NCBI RefSeq assembly: GCF_902635505.1
Contig: NC_045426.1
Span: 306,354,874-306,418,873 of the forward strand
Origin: Sarcophilus harrisii
Lineage: Eukaryota > Chordata > Mammalia > Dasyuromorphia > Dasyuridae
Direction of reading: 5' to 3'
DNA length: 64,000 nt
Part shown: positions 55,740-64,000 of the stretch, piece after piece
How positions within the stretch are numbered: position 1 is the stretch's first letter
Layout of the letters: every line of letters starts with the position of its first letter
Notes under the pieces: model-generated
Seen by the model: the letters and a program-made list of their open reading frames with translations, nothing else
Databases searched by the model: none
What the model was told of the DNA's origin: nothing
Position numbers and translations under genes: made by a program

Positions 55740-55860
55740 TTCTTCATTGTGCATTACAAATAATAGGCCCAGAGAGATCATGTTGTCCAAGGTCACTCAG
55801 ATAGAGGAAGAGCCACAATTTGAATCGAGGTCCACTGATTATAAATTCAGACATGAATTT
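55740..55860 (-). mobile_element. MIR SINE
   Basis: 'aataggcccagagagatcat', 'tgtccaaggtcactcagata' and 'cacaatttgaatcgaggtcc' in antisense order. Confidence 0.65.
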
Positions 55861-56190
55861 TCCTAGCACTGAACCATAATTTGAATAATTTTCCACCTAA
55901 AAAAATTAATGCAAGAAAAAATTAAAACATAAGTCTTACAGATAATCTTGTGTTTTACTGTAAGTTAAAATTTTTCATCAAAGAATATTGAATAATTTAA
56001 ACATTTGGCAGGTTATAATAATCACCATGGCATGCATCTAAATGGCATTTTATTTCAATTAAAAAACATTTTCTCACGTTTTCTCTCATTGAGCCCTATC
56101 TTCTACCTAAATCAGAATACTCTTCCACGAAAGCCCCAAAAAATGATTGGGTAGTCTGTGCCCTATCTCAATAGACAGCTCATTCCTTTT
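55861..56190. other. Unassigned stretch
   Basis: AT-leaning, no feature seen. Confidence 0.4.
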
Positions 56191-56194
56191 CTGA

Positions 56195-56430
56195 GGTGGT
56201 TTGGTCTAGTGGGAAAACATATTGACCTTGGAATAGGTTTAAATCTGACTTTGCTGCTTTATAACTATGCATCCACAGGCACCTTATTTAGCCTCTCAAA
56301 GCCTCAGTCTTCTAACTTATAAAATGGGGGACAATTTTGCTAAAACTAATTACCTCAAGAAGTTATTGTGAAAGAACATTCTCTGTAAATTATAAAACTT
56401 TGAAATGTGAATGAATGGTCCATTATTTTG
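56195..56430 (+). mobile_element. MIR SINE
   Basis: 'aggtttaaatctgactttgc', 'tcagtcttctaacttataaa', 'ctcaagaagttattgtgaaa' and 'taaattataaaactttgaaa' cover most of a sense copy. Confidence 0.65.
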
Positions 56431-56487
56431 AAATATGATTGGTTCATTATTGAATAACTTTAACTGTAGGTAAGTTCATCTTTTATA

Positions 56488-56745
56488 GGCAGCTAGGTAG
56501 ATTAAATGCTGAGTTTGGAATCAGGGAGGCTCATCTACTTTAGTTCAAATCTGGCCTCGGACACTTACTAGCTGTGTGACTGAGCAAATCATTTAAACAT
56601 GATTGTCTCAGTTTCCTCATGTGTAAAATGAGCTGGAGAAGAAAATGGCAAATTATTCTAGTAATTTTCTCAAAAAAGCCCTCCAAATTTGGCCTTGAAG
56701 AGTTAGACAAGACTGAAATAACTGAACAACAGAAATGGCCCTTTA
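56488..56745 (+). mobile_element. Marsupial SINE with RTE/BovB-like tail, near full length
   Basis: Head 'aggcagctaggtagattaaa', B-box region 'gttcaaatctggcctcggac', 'tagctgtgtgactgagcaaa', 'cctcatgtgtaaaatgagct', 'aaaatggcaaattattctag', then the tail 'gacaagactgaaataactga' with 'acaacag'. The tail resembles the BovB/RTE 3' end 'gacacgactgagcgactga'. Confidence 0.8.
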
Positions 56746-57420
56746 TGTAGAATATTGTCACCTTTTAGTTCTAGATTCTATGTTTTGAAGACATGTAGAA
56801 ATGTCTCTCCCAGGTGACACATCTTTAATTATTGAGCATTACCATTATGCTACTCAATCAATAGACATTTATGAACGACACATTATTTGTCTCCCCCTCC
56901 ATATTTTTGCTTGCTCAAGTTAAATCACCAATTCCCTCATTCCTACGAGTAGAAGATTTTGATTTTCAAGATACTTGAAAATTTTACATTATAGTAATTC
57001 ATACAAATATAAATAGTGTACATGAGTACATTTTGTGCTGGGGGCAAAAGAAAGGAAGAATAGTATTGGGACAGTGGATATAAGGAAAGCAATATTAGAG
57101 CCAGAATTGAAACTGTTTTGGATGTCCTGGTCAATTATAAATGGAGGGAGCCTTAGGTGTCCTTGAGGGAGTTGTTTTCAATTATTTTCTCCACAGTTAC
57201 CAAAGTTATAGTTCTAGGAACCTTTGTTACTGTTATCAAATAAGATAATCCCACATTAGCCTAAACCCCTTTAATATTCCCTGGACATAACTGAGTGAGC
57301 TAAACATACACTGGAAACCATAACAGGATTTTCTCACTCAGAGCGGAATTTGCTTATGCTGAGCTCTGAAGTTTGCTGTTGCTTTGAATTTATATTCAGA
57401 GCTTAAGCTACTCCTGAGGG
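56746..57420. other. Unassigned stretch
   Basis: No gene or named repeat seen. Confidence 0.4.
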
Positions 57421-57540
57421 CTGCATAAGATCATAGATGTAGAGAAAGAAGGGACTTCAATGGCTGTCTAATCTATTCCCTCCCTTCTCACTTTACATTT
57501 AAGGAAAGCAAGGCCCCCAGGGATTAGATAGCTATATGGT

Positions 57541-57543
<3 letters not shown>
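57421..57543 (-). mobile_element. MIR fragment
   Basis: 'aagaagggacttcaatggct', 'cactttacatttaaggaaag' and 'caaggcccccagggattaga' in antisense order, ending at the G run. Confidence 0.6.

Positions 57544-57591
<48 letters not shown>
57544..57591. repeat. Uninterrupted G48 homopolymer
   Basis: Forty-eight consecutive G, then 'cggagagggaagggagga'. Sits between an antisense and a sense MIR fragment. Confidence 0.9.
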
Positions 57592-57604
57592 CGGAGAGGG
57601 AAGG

Positions 57605-57750
57605 GAGGACCTTGTTTGAGTCAGTCAACCTGAATTCAAAATCCAACTTTGCTGCTATACACTATGTGCTTTTAGATTTATTATGTATCCTCTCTGGTCC
57701 TCAGATTTCTCATTTGAAAAGGAAGGAGGTTGGATTAAATGGGCTCAATC
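57605..57750 (+). mobile_element. MIR fragment
   Basis: 'caacctgaattcaaaatcca', 'tctctggtcctcagatttct' and 'aaaaggaaggaggttggatt' run in sense order. Confidence 0.6.
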
Positions 57751-58364
57751 AAGGAACAGAACAAGTAGGGACCAGAAATATGAATGAATGAATGTCAAAA
57801 TGAAAAAAAAAAAACTGAAAAAAATCATTGTGTGAGATGCTATGCTTTCATGACAGGGCTGGTGGCAAGATGACCTGGGTAAGTGATTCTACAGGATGCT
57901 AATTAATGATCTTAGGCAAGTCTTACTAGATACAGTAGACTGAGTAAATTTACAATCATTCAGTCACAATAAGACAGTTAAGTCCCAGTTCAGGAGCACA
58001 AAGGCTTCTTTGGGAAGTTTCATGTGAAGATCTATGTCCATAGAGATAGATGAATGTTATTTAAATAAAAGATTAGTAGCAAGAGGTCAGTGATGATTCA
58101 TAGAGTAAGCCCTTGCATCCTACAACCAAAGAATGAGAAAGGAACAAGTATCATAAGAACACTTTACAGGTGAGTTCATGATATTATAAGTCCTATAGTC
58201 CACATGGGTATAAAGAGAGTATCCCAGATATCTTCATCTAGGGCTGATCTTGTCTGTCTATATCCTAGAAAGCCAATATCTCCAGAATTTAGGAAAAGCA
58301 AGATTCAAAAGAATACCAGTTATGAAAGAGATGAGTCCCTGCAAGCCCGGGTAACTATTGCCTA
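57751..58364. other. Unassigned stretch
   Basis: No gene or named repeat. Confidence 0.4.
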
Positions 58365-58590
58365 ACACTTTCTACTAAAATTACTGCTCTATCCCTGGTA
58401 GCATTTAGAACCCTTCAGTCATCCTGACCTATATCTGGTCATTGGACCCAGAGGCTCTGGAGGAGAAAGTGAGGTTGATAACTTTGCACAGCCCTTCCCC
58501 CCCTCAAATCCAATGCATTTGAAAGTCATGTCATCACCTTCCTGAAGTCATGGTCCTTTTCCAGAACAAAGGACAAACAACAACAATTTG
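58365..58590 (+). mobile_element. Marsupial SINE with (CAA)n tail
   Basis: 'gtcatcctgacctatatctg', 'gacccagaggctctggagga', 'gaaagtgaggttgataactt', 'tcatggtccttttccagaac' and tail 'aaaggacaaacaacaacaat'. Confidence 0.75.
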
Positions 58591-58594
58591 ACCT

Positions 58595-59700
58595 TAAATG
58601 TCTTCTGACAATAATCACTTTTTAACTCACATCAAAAGCTGTAACTTAAATGATGTAGTTGAGATTTTGCCCTAGGATTCTGGAATTTAGAGCTGGCAGC
58701 AATTGTACCTCTTCATCCAGTAGAAATAGAAGAGATTAGCAGCTAATTAGCAAAACTATTAGTTTATATAAGTAATTACCAGATGGACTTCTCCACCATT
58801 CCTATTCCTCATACCCTAAATAAATCCCAGATCAGCTCCTCCCTAGAACTGCTCCAGGTTCCTTCAATGGAAGCCTCTGATTCAACTGACTATATCTTAC
58901 TGACAGAGGGGACCCTGAAACTCTCTAAAACTCCTTCAAGGAGAAAGTCTCCTTGAATCCTGCCTCTGTAAAAGATCTCACCCAAGGGAAACAGGATAAA
59001 CAGCTTCATTCTGTTATCCTGAGAGATGGGTACCACTCCCATTGATTACTCACTACTGATTAAGGTTCCCATTCATTGAATTAAAGATCAAACCTAGAGA
59101 CACTCATTCAATTCTATTCAAATTCCAGCTCAAGCTGAACCCAGCCCCCATCAAAAGCAAACCCCAACTTGTAGACAGAGCTTCTAAAGAGCCAATTTTA
59201 AGTTTAGTTCTTGTAGAGGACCTAATATGCCATGCCATGCATAACAGCAACCCTGTGCCCACTGAAATGATATTCTCTTTCAGTGTTACCCTCTCTTTAT
59301 CTTCCTCACCTATTTTCCTAACAAGACTTTATACCTTCTCTATTAGAAACTTTACTTCTCTGCCAGGACCTTGCCACTAAGGAATTCAGTCTTTCTATTC
59401 ATGCATAGTAAAGGCTGACTTCCCAATGCCAACAATAAACTTCTTTTTACCACTCAAGCTTTTTGGGTTTATAAATTCCTTTGCTAAGGACCTCTGTGCC
59501 GCCAGAAGAGGTTCCCACACCTCCCTATCTTGTGTGGAATCCTAGGGGGATGTAGGGGAGCTAAACCTCTTCATTTGGTTCCCTGGACCCCAAACCTACA
59601 CTGACTTCATCATTTAACTCCCTGACCACCAGGAACCCTAAACTTCATCATTTGTTACCCTAATCTCATTATTACTGCTTTTCTTGGGAAGTCATGTTTT
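58595..59700 (+). mobile_element. Possible LTR relic with Glu-like primer site
   Basis: A polyadenylation signal 'caataaacttctttttac' at 59,431 is followed by U5-like sequence to about 59,573 ('ctaaacctcttca') and then 'tttggttccctggacccc', resembling a tRNA-Glu primer site 'tggttccctgaccgggaa'. The left LTR edge is not fixed; no interior coding remnant was seen. Fossil, broken. Confidence 0.4.
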
Positions 59701-59959
59701 ACTTGTGTTCTCCCTGATATAAGAATTACTCATTTCAACTTTAATCAAACCATTTTTCTCCTTCCTTGATTAGAACTTCAAGTTTTGCATTGTTTTGTGT
59801 ATAGTTATTGTTAAAAGTAGTGTCCTGTTAGTCATTCTCCCTCTCTCATTCTGTGGATATGAAATTAAATGATCTAAGGATCATACTAAGGTTCCTAAAG
59901 GTTCAACTTTCCTAAGCTTTGAAGCTGGAAGGCTAGGCCTCAGAGTTTAAGAAAGGGAT

Positions 59960-60118
59960 GGTGGGAGGGAGGGAGCAAGAAAAAAAGAGAGGAAGGAAGG
60001 AAGGAAGGAAGGAAGGAAGGAAGGAAGGAAAGAAGAAAAGAAGGAAGGAAGGAAAGAAGGAAGGAAGGAGGAAAAAAGGAAGGAAGGAGGAAAAAAGGAA
60101 GGAAGGAAGGAAGGAATG
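59960..60118. repeat. (GGAA)n tract
   Basis: 'ggaaggaaggaaggaagg' continues with occasional 'aaag' and 'gaggaaaaaagg' variants. The Ser/Phe/Leu/Pro minus frame over it is an artefact. Confidence 0.9.
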
Positions 60119-60354
60119 ATTCTTTTCTCTTCCAGCTTTCACTTTCATTGTTTTATGCAAAAGAAGCTTATCATGAGTCTTGATCTATATTCACTTCTGG
60201 AAAATACACTTCTGTTATTATTCCCACTTCTAGGTACCAAGTGTAAGAGCCAAGAAACAAGTAAATCAACAGAAGTTCAGGCTGTGGCTTGCTCTTGGTT
60301 TCTATCTAGAAAAGAACTTGTTAAGGTTAAGCAAAATATCGCACCAAGTATGAA

Positions 60355-60530
60355 AATCTCCCAATATATGCAAGTCCCACTGAACATCTACTATATGTTT
60401 GAGATCATGTTGGGTGCTACAAATAGGGAAGGAAAGACGAGAATCAGAAATGTTTACAGAAATATCATAAGACTTAAGTTTCTGTCTTCAGGGAGCTTAC
60501 AAAGAGGTCATAGAAATAAAAAATATTAGT
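60355..60530 (-). mobile_element. L2 terminus
   Basis: 'gaacatctactatatgtttg', 'tgggtgctacaaatagggaa' and 'cttcagggagcttacaaaga' in antisense order; it explains the end of a chance 137-codon plus frame. Confidence 0.6.
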
Positions 60531-60534
60531 TCCT

Positions 60535-60705
60535 AAAAGTGCCTTTGAGATCACTGGTCCAATTCCCTTATTTTACAGATGAGGGAATCAAAGCCCAGGG
60601 AGGGAAAACAATTTGGTTATAATTGATACAGTGAGTTTATCCAGAACTAAGATAAAAGTCTCTTGACTCCCAGGCCAGTACTCTTTATAGCACAGCATAA
60701 CAGTC
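60535..60705 (-). mobile_element. MIR SINE
   Basis: 'ctggtccaattcccttattt', 'tacagatgagggaatcaaag', 'ctcttgactcccaggccagt' in antisense order. Confidence 0.7.
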
Positions 60706-61155
60706 AAATATTTATTTGAAATCTATGCCAGATAGCACTAAATTTTGCAGGATTAATAATTACAGAACAAAGCAGTACACAATAAGGTGCATTGCTGCTC
60801 AGTACAGGCAAGCAGTTCAAAAGGAATTAGAAAACCAAAAGAATAGAATTAGCTTTGGCCCTCCTGGAGAGCTTCTCAAATGGAGTTAAGAAATAGGCTC
60901 ATTTTCTCTCCATTCCTGCCATCAGGCACAAATCTCAGATCTATGTTTACTAACATTACTGCAACTGAGGGAAATTGTTTAAGGTTAGAATCATTGACTA
61001 TTAGATTTGGAAAGGACCTTGAAAGCCATCTGACCTAATCTTAACATGTACAAGAATGACCTTTATAATGTAATCAGGATTAAATCTGAGCTATATTTCA
61101 CTGCTAATTGGCTCATTGATATGGGGGTTTCAAAATTTGGCAATAATATTCCTAC
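60706..61155. other. Unassigned stretch
   Basis: A short MIR-like 'agatttggaaaggaccttga' lies near 61,000; otherwise nothing recognised. Confidence 0.4.
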
Positions 61156-61159
61156 GTGT

Positions 61160-62371
61160 TTTCCACAAAGGATCCTCTTTGAGGATTTTTTTTTTTTTAA
61201 TTTATATTTTCCTTTCATGTTCTGTCAGTCCAGGACAATTTGCTAGGATTATTTCCTGCATTATTATGTCAAAGTTCTCTTTTTTGGTCACAGTTTTCTA
61301 GCAGTCCAGTTATTCTTTTTTTTTTTTTTTTTCTTGATCTATTCTCCAGATCTGTTGTTTTTCTTATGAGATATTTCATAATTGGTTCTGTTTTCTCATT
61401 CTTTATAATCTCTTTTGTTATTTCTTGGTCTCTCTCTTCACTGGTTTCCCCTTGCCTAATTCCAATTTTCAAAGAATTATTTTTATCTTTGAGACTGTAC
61501 TTCCTTTTCTAGTTGGTTAGTTTTTTTCATAATCTTGCTTTTCTTGCATGGTTTTAATTTTTTTCTTTAGTTTTTCCTCAGTGTCTCTCACTTGATCTTT
61601 GAATTCTTTTTTGAGTTCTATAAATTCTCTCTGGGCAGGGAGCCATTTCACATTACTCTTTGGAGTAGAAGCTTTTTTTTTTTCTTCTCCCCATTAAAGT
61701 GTCCTACTCTGAAGATGAATCCCAGCTTTCCATGTTTCCATAATATGTTTCAGTGGTGGGGTTCTTTCTTTGAAGATTTTTCTTTTTTTTTTTTTTTTAA
61801 ATAAGAAATATTAGTGTAAGTACCTTTAATTGTGGGGTGGGGGATCTTGCCTCTACCTTCCCTTCAGCTCTCTGCTCTGACCAGGAATCCCAAACCAAGA
61901 GCTCCACCCTCCTACAAGTGCCCACAACCAGCAGCTTCAGGACCCTCTGCCTCTGCACTCATCAGGTGCTGGTTCCTTCTGGGTCAGAGCTATGTCTCAG
62001 CAGCACAGCTAGCCCTGGCATTCACAATAAGCCAAGGTTCACTCAATCTTCCGCGACTCAAACCCTGACTCAACAAATACTCTGGGAGGTGAAAGTCTCT
62101 GGTTCCTGATGAGGCTCAAGCCACACCCAGCTAGAGAGAGGAATTCCCACTTTCTGTGGAGCTAGCCTGGAGGTGTTTCCACTTCACACAGGTTAATTCT
62201 GGCCCTGGGTCTTTCTTCAGATCTTTTTGGGTTGTATCTGGATGACCCCATTCTGCCCCGAATCTTCTTGATTTTTCACCAGTCTATATTTGCTCTGAGT
62301 TGCAAATTTGTCTATTTGTGGATGAAATCTGGAGGGCTTTAAATTTACCGACCTACTCTGCCATTTTCCTA
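61160..62371 (-). mobile_element. L1 5' half (5' UTR and ORF1), different subfamily
   Basis: In minus orientation it starts near 62,371 with 'aggaaaatggcagagtaggt', runs through a 5' UTR of about 500 bases (GC-richer, 61,830-62,371), then ORF1. At 61,472-61,269 the frame includes 'DLENRSRKKKKKRITGLLEN' and 'CDQKREL', the ORF1 coiled-coil/RRM junction ('ENRSRRNNIRITGLPENC'). T-rich runs at 61,187, 61,315 and 61,785 break it. ORF2 and the 3' end are absent. Confidence 0.75.
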
Positions 62372-62459
62372 AAATCCTTCACTGAAATTTTTTTTCACAT
62401 GGATGATGCCATTCTAGTCAGTTCTGCATTTAGCTTTATAATAATCTTTTTCACATGTT

Positions 62460-62555
62460 AATTCAATACAACTAAATTTTATTAAATATCTACTATGTTT
62501 AAGGCATATGTGATGCAGTAGATAGAGGGCCAGGACCAGAGTTCTATGTTATTGG
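62460..62555 (-). mobile_element. L2/SINE fragment
   Basis: 'ttattaaatatctactatgt' is an antisense L2 end; 'gatgcagtagatagagggcc' next to it looks like a tRNA-SINE head in sense. Confidence 0.4.
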
Positions 62556-62865
62556 GGGGGTTGGGGGGCATATCCAGTGGTGTAGTGGAGTAGCTAAAGA
62601 ACAGACTGGTAAAATTTCATTGTAAGAATTTGCACCTCAAATATTAGCAATTGTTATAAAATTAGGGCTTTATTTATTGTTTTGTGATGGAGAAAATGTC
62701 AATAATGTGGATTAAACTTAAAAGTGTGTTATAAATACTTAGAGGGAGAGAAGTGAAGCCAGTTGTTAAACATTTATTAGCCTGTCCTTGGCTATCATCT
62801 ATAGATGAGTAAAAGTAGTACAAGAAGGATGGAATACTCAGAAGATTAAAGATAAAAGTAAATAT
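62556..62865. other. Unassigned stretch
   Basis: No gene or named repeat. Confidence 0.4.
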
Positions 62866-62867
62866 AG

Positions 62868-63055
62868 CTGGGTGTTCCAGAGGAAAGAATATGCTGAATT
62901 TGGAGTCAGGAAGATTTCATTCAAATTAATTTTCAGCCACTAATAAGTTATATGACCCTGGAAAAGTCACATAACCTCTATTTACCACATTCTCTTCAAC
63001 TGAAAAGTTATAATAATAATGGCAGCTACTTCCTAGGGTTGTAAGGACAAAATTA
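62868..63055 (+). mobile_element. MIR/tRNA-type SINE
   Basis: 'gaatttggagtcaggaagat', 'taagttatatgaccctggaa', 'aagtcacataacctctattt' and 'gctacttcctagggttgtaa' in sense order. Confidence 0.7.
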
Positions 63056-63057
63056 GG

Positions 63058-63215
63058 TGCCTCCCCCATTCTGTCATTGTTCTTGTTAATCATCAAAACC
63101 CTATTGGGGTTAAGTGGCTTGCCCAAGATTACAGAGCTAGTTAAGTGTCAGGCTCAATAGGAATTCTGATCTCTTTTACTCTGGGTGCTGTACTCTATCA
63201 ATTATACCACTGTCC
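63058..63215 (-). mobile_element. MIR SINE
   Basis: 'ttggggttaagtggcttgcc', 'caagattacagagctagtta' and 'gtactctatcaattatacca' in antisense order, back to back with the previous SINE. Confidence 0.7.
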
Positions 63216-63798
63216 TCTTTCAGCTCTAAATATATAAGCCTATCCTTCCACACTATCTTCTCCCCTCGTCCCTTCATTGCCCTCTGGGACCATTCTGTTC
63301 TAGCCCCAAGAGCAAAGATCCAACCTATAAATTTAAAGGCCATAGTTCAATTGAAATCCATGGGGAAGGATATTTAAAAACAAATGTCAGGTACAAGGCT
63401 TTTAGTATACACTCTATCTGTCTCAGCTTCTATCCTGGCTTATTCTTCTGCTCTCTCCAAGTATATTTACTGATTCCCTGATTACAGTTATCCCTTTAAT
63501 ATTTCGGGGATTAGGGAATAGTAATCCTAACAATCTAGAAAATCTGTGTGCAATTTTTGACCCTCATTCTGTACCAGAGAAGGTCTAATTTTTTTATTTT
63601 TCTTTTTTGGGGTATTCATAGTATCTTATTGTAAAAAAAAAATTGGATTAAGTATTAGATCATAGATTCTGTGTCATCTGCAGCTTGCAACAAAACTCCA
63701 AAATTTCCATTTAATTTCTTATGCCAACTTGCAATATATCGAAATCATGATAGGGAAATTCATGATGTGGAAGGGAAAACTGTAGTTTGTTTTGATAA
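63216..63798. other. Unassigned stretch
   Basis: A 62-codon frame at 63,671-63,859 runs into the next MIR and is not supported. Confidence 0.4.
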
Positions 63799-63799
63799 T

Positions 63800-63995
63800 A
63801 TATTAGAAAGAAGAACTAACTTCGAAGTCAAAGTACCTGAGCTTAATTCCCAGCCCTGACTTTTTATCTATGTGATTTTGAGCAAGTTTTCTAACCTCTC
63901 TGTGAACCTCCAATTCCTCATCTGTAAAACGAGAGGGTTAGATTAGATAGCCTCTGAGGTCCTTTCCATTGCCAGATCTATAGTGCTATAATGCT
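63800..63995 (+). mobile_element. MIR SINE, near full length
   Basis: 'cgaagtcaaagtacctgagc', 'tatgtgattttgagcaagtt', 'ccaattcctcatctgtaaaa', 'agatagcctctgaggtcctt' and 'gatctatagtgctataatg' cover the whole MIR order. Confidence 0.8.
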
Positions 63996-64000
63996 CTCCT

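Noticed and set aside
59933-60160. Minus-strand Ser/Phe/Leu/Pro repeat protein
   Set aside because: It is a translation of the (GGAA)n microsatellite.
60116-60529. 137-codon plus-strand open frame
   Set aside because: It starts at the edge of a (GGAA)n tract and ends inside an antisense L2; no domain is visible.
1-64000. CRISPR arrays, operons, rRNA genes or an intact host exon
   Set aside because: No spaced direct repeats, no ribosomal sequence and no exon with splice sites and a recognisable domain was seen; the window is repeat-rich mammalian DNA.

Overview
The window looks like nuclear DNA of a marsupial mammal, probably an Australasian lineage; the species cannot be fixed from the sequence. 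The signs are L2, MIR and L3/CR1 fragments together with marsupial-type L1s (5' ends carrying an 'aagatggcgg'-like motif, ORF2 tails reading 'GEWLNKLWYMNVMEYY'), a tRNA-derived SINE with an RTE/BovB-like 3' tail, and a SINE with a (CAA)n tail. I found no intact host protein gene, no rRNA or tRNA gene and no CRISPR array. It reads as intergenic or deep intronic sequence that is mostly old repeats. Repeat names come from recognition by eye and edges are approximate.

Layout. 1-0.9 kb: two L1 pieces. 1.7-2.2 and 3.9-4.4 kb: unique sequence that could be conserved noncoding DNA, the second followed by a perfect hairpin. 4.7-8.1 kb: stacked L2 copies, a tRNA-SINE and an L1 tail with target-site duplication. 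8.1-8.9 kb: L3/CR1. 10.9-13.1 kb: L2 and L3/CR1. 13.4-19.5 kb: a hAT relic, AT-rich unique DNA, two short L1 tails with target-site duplications, MIR and L2. 19.5-22.3 kb: a possible coding remnant, then a processed pseudogene of TBRG4 (FASTKD4) fused to an L1 3' end. 22.4-23.1 kb: a minus-strand L1 tail with target-site duplication.

23.4-25.6 kb: MIR, L2 and a (CAA)n SINE. 25.6-31.9 kb: one L1 of full-length extent whose reading frames are broken by many single-base run expansions; this looks more like a consensus or assembly problem than normal ageing. 31.9-42.7 kb: MIRs, L2s, a mariner-type MITE, microsatellites and a third candidate noncoding element at 36.4-36.9 kb. 43.0-48.3 kb: a minus-strand gammaretrovirus-like fossil with two LTRs, env and integrase remnants and a tRNA-Pro-like primer site. 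48.8-51.7 kb: an old L3/CR1 split by an L2, two further LTR relics, SINE pieces and a (CCTT)n tract. 52-58.6 kb: MIR, L2, L3, SINEs, an A54 tract and a G48 tract. 58.6-59.7 kb: a possible plus-strand LTR relic. 59.9-64 kb: (GGAA)n, L2, MIR and the 5' half of another L1.

No genes here work together. The most informative items are the TBRG4-L1 chimera, the damaged full-length L1, the nested LTR cluster and the three candidate regulatory stretches.
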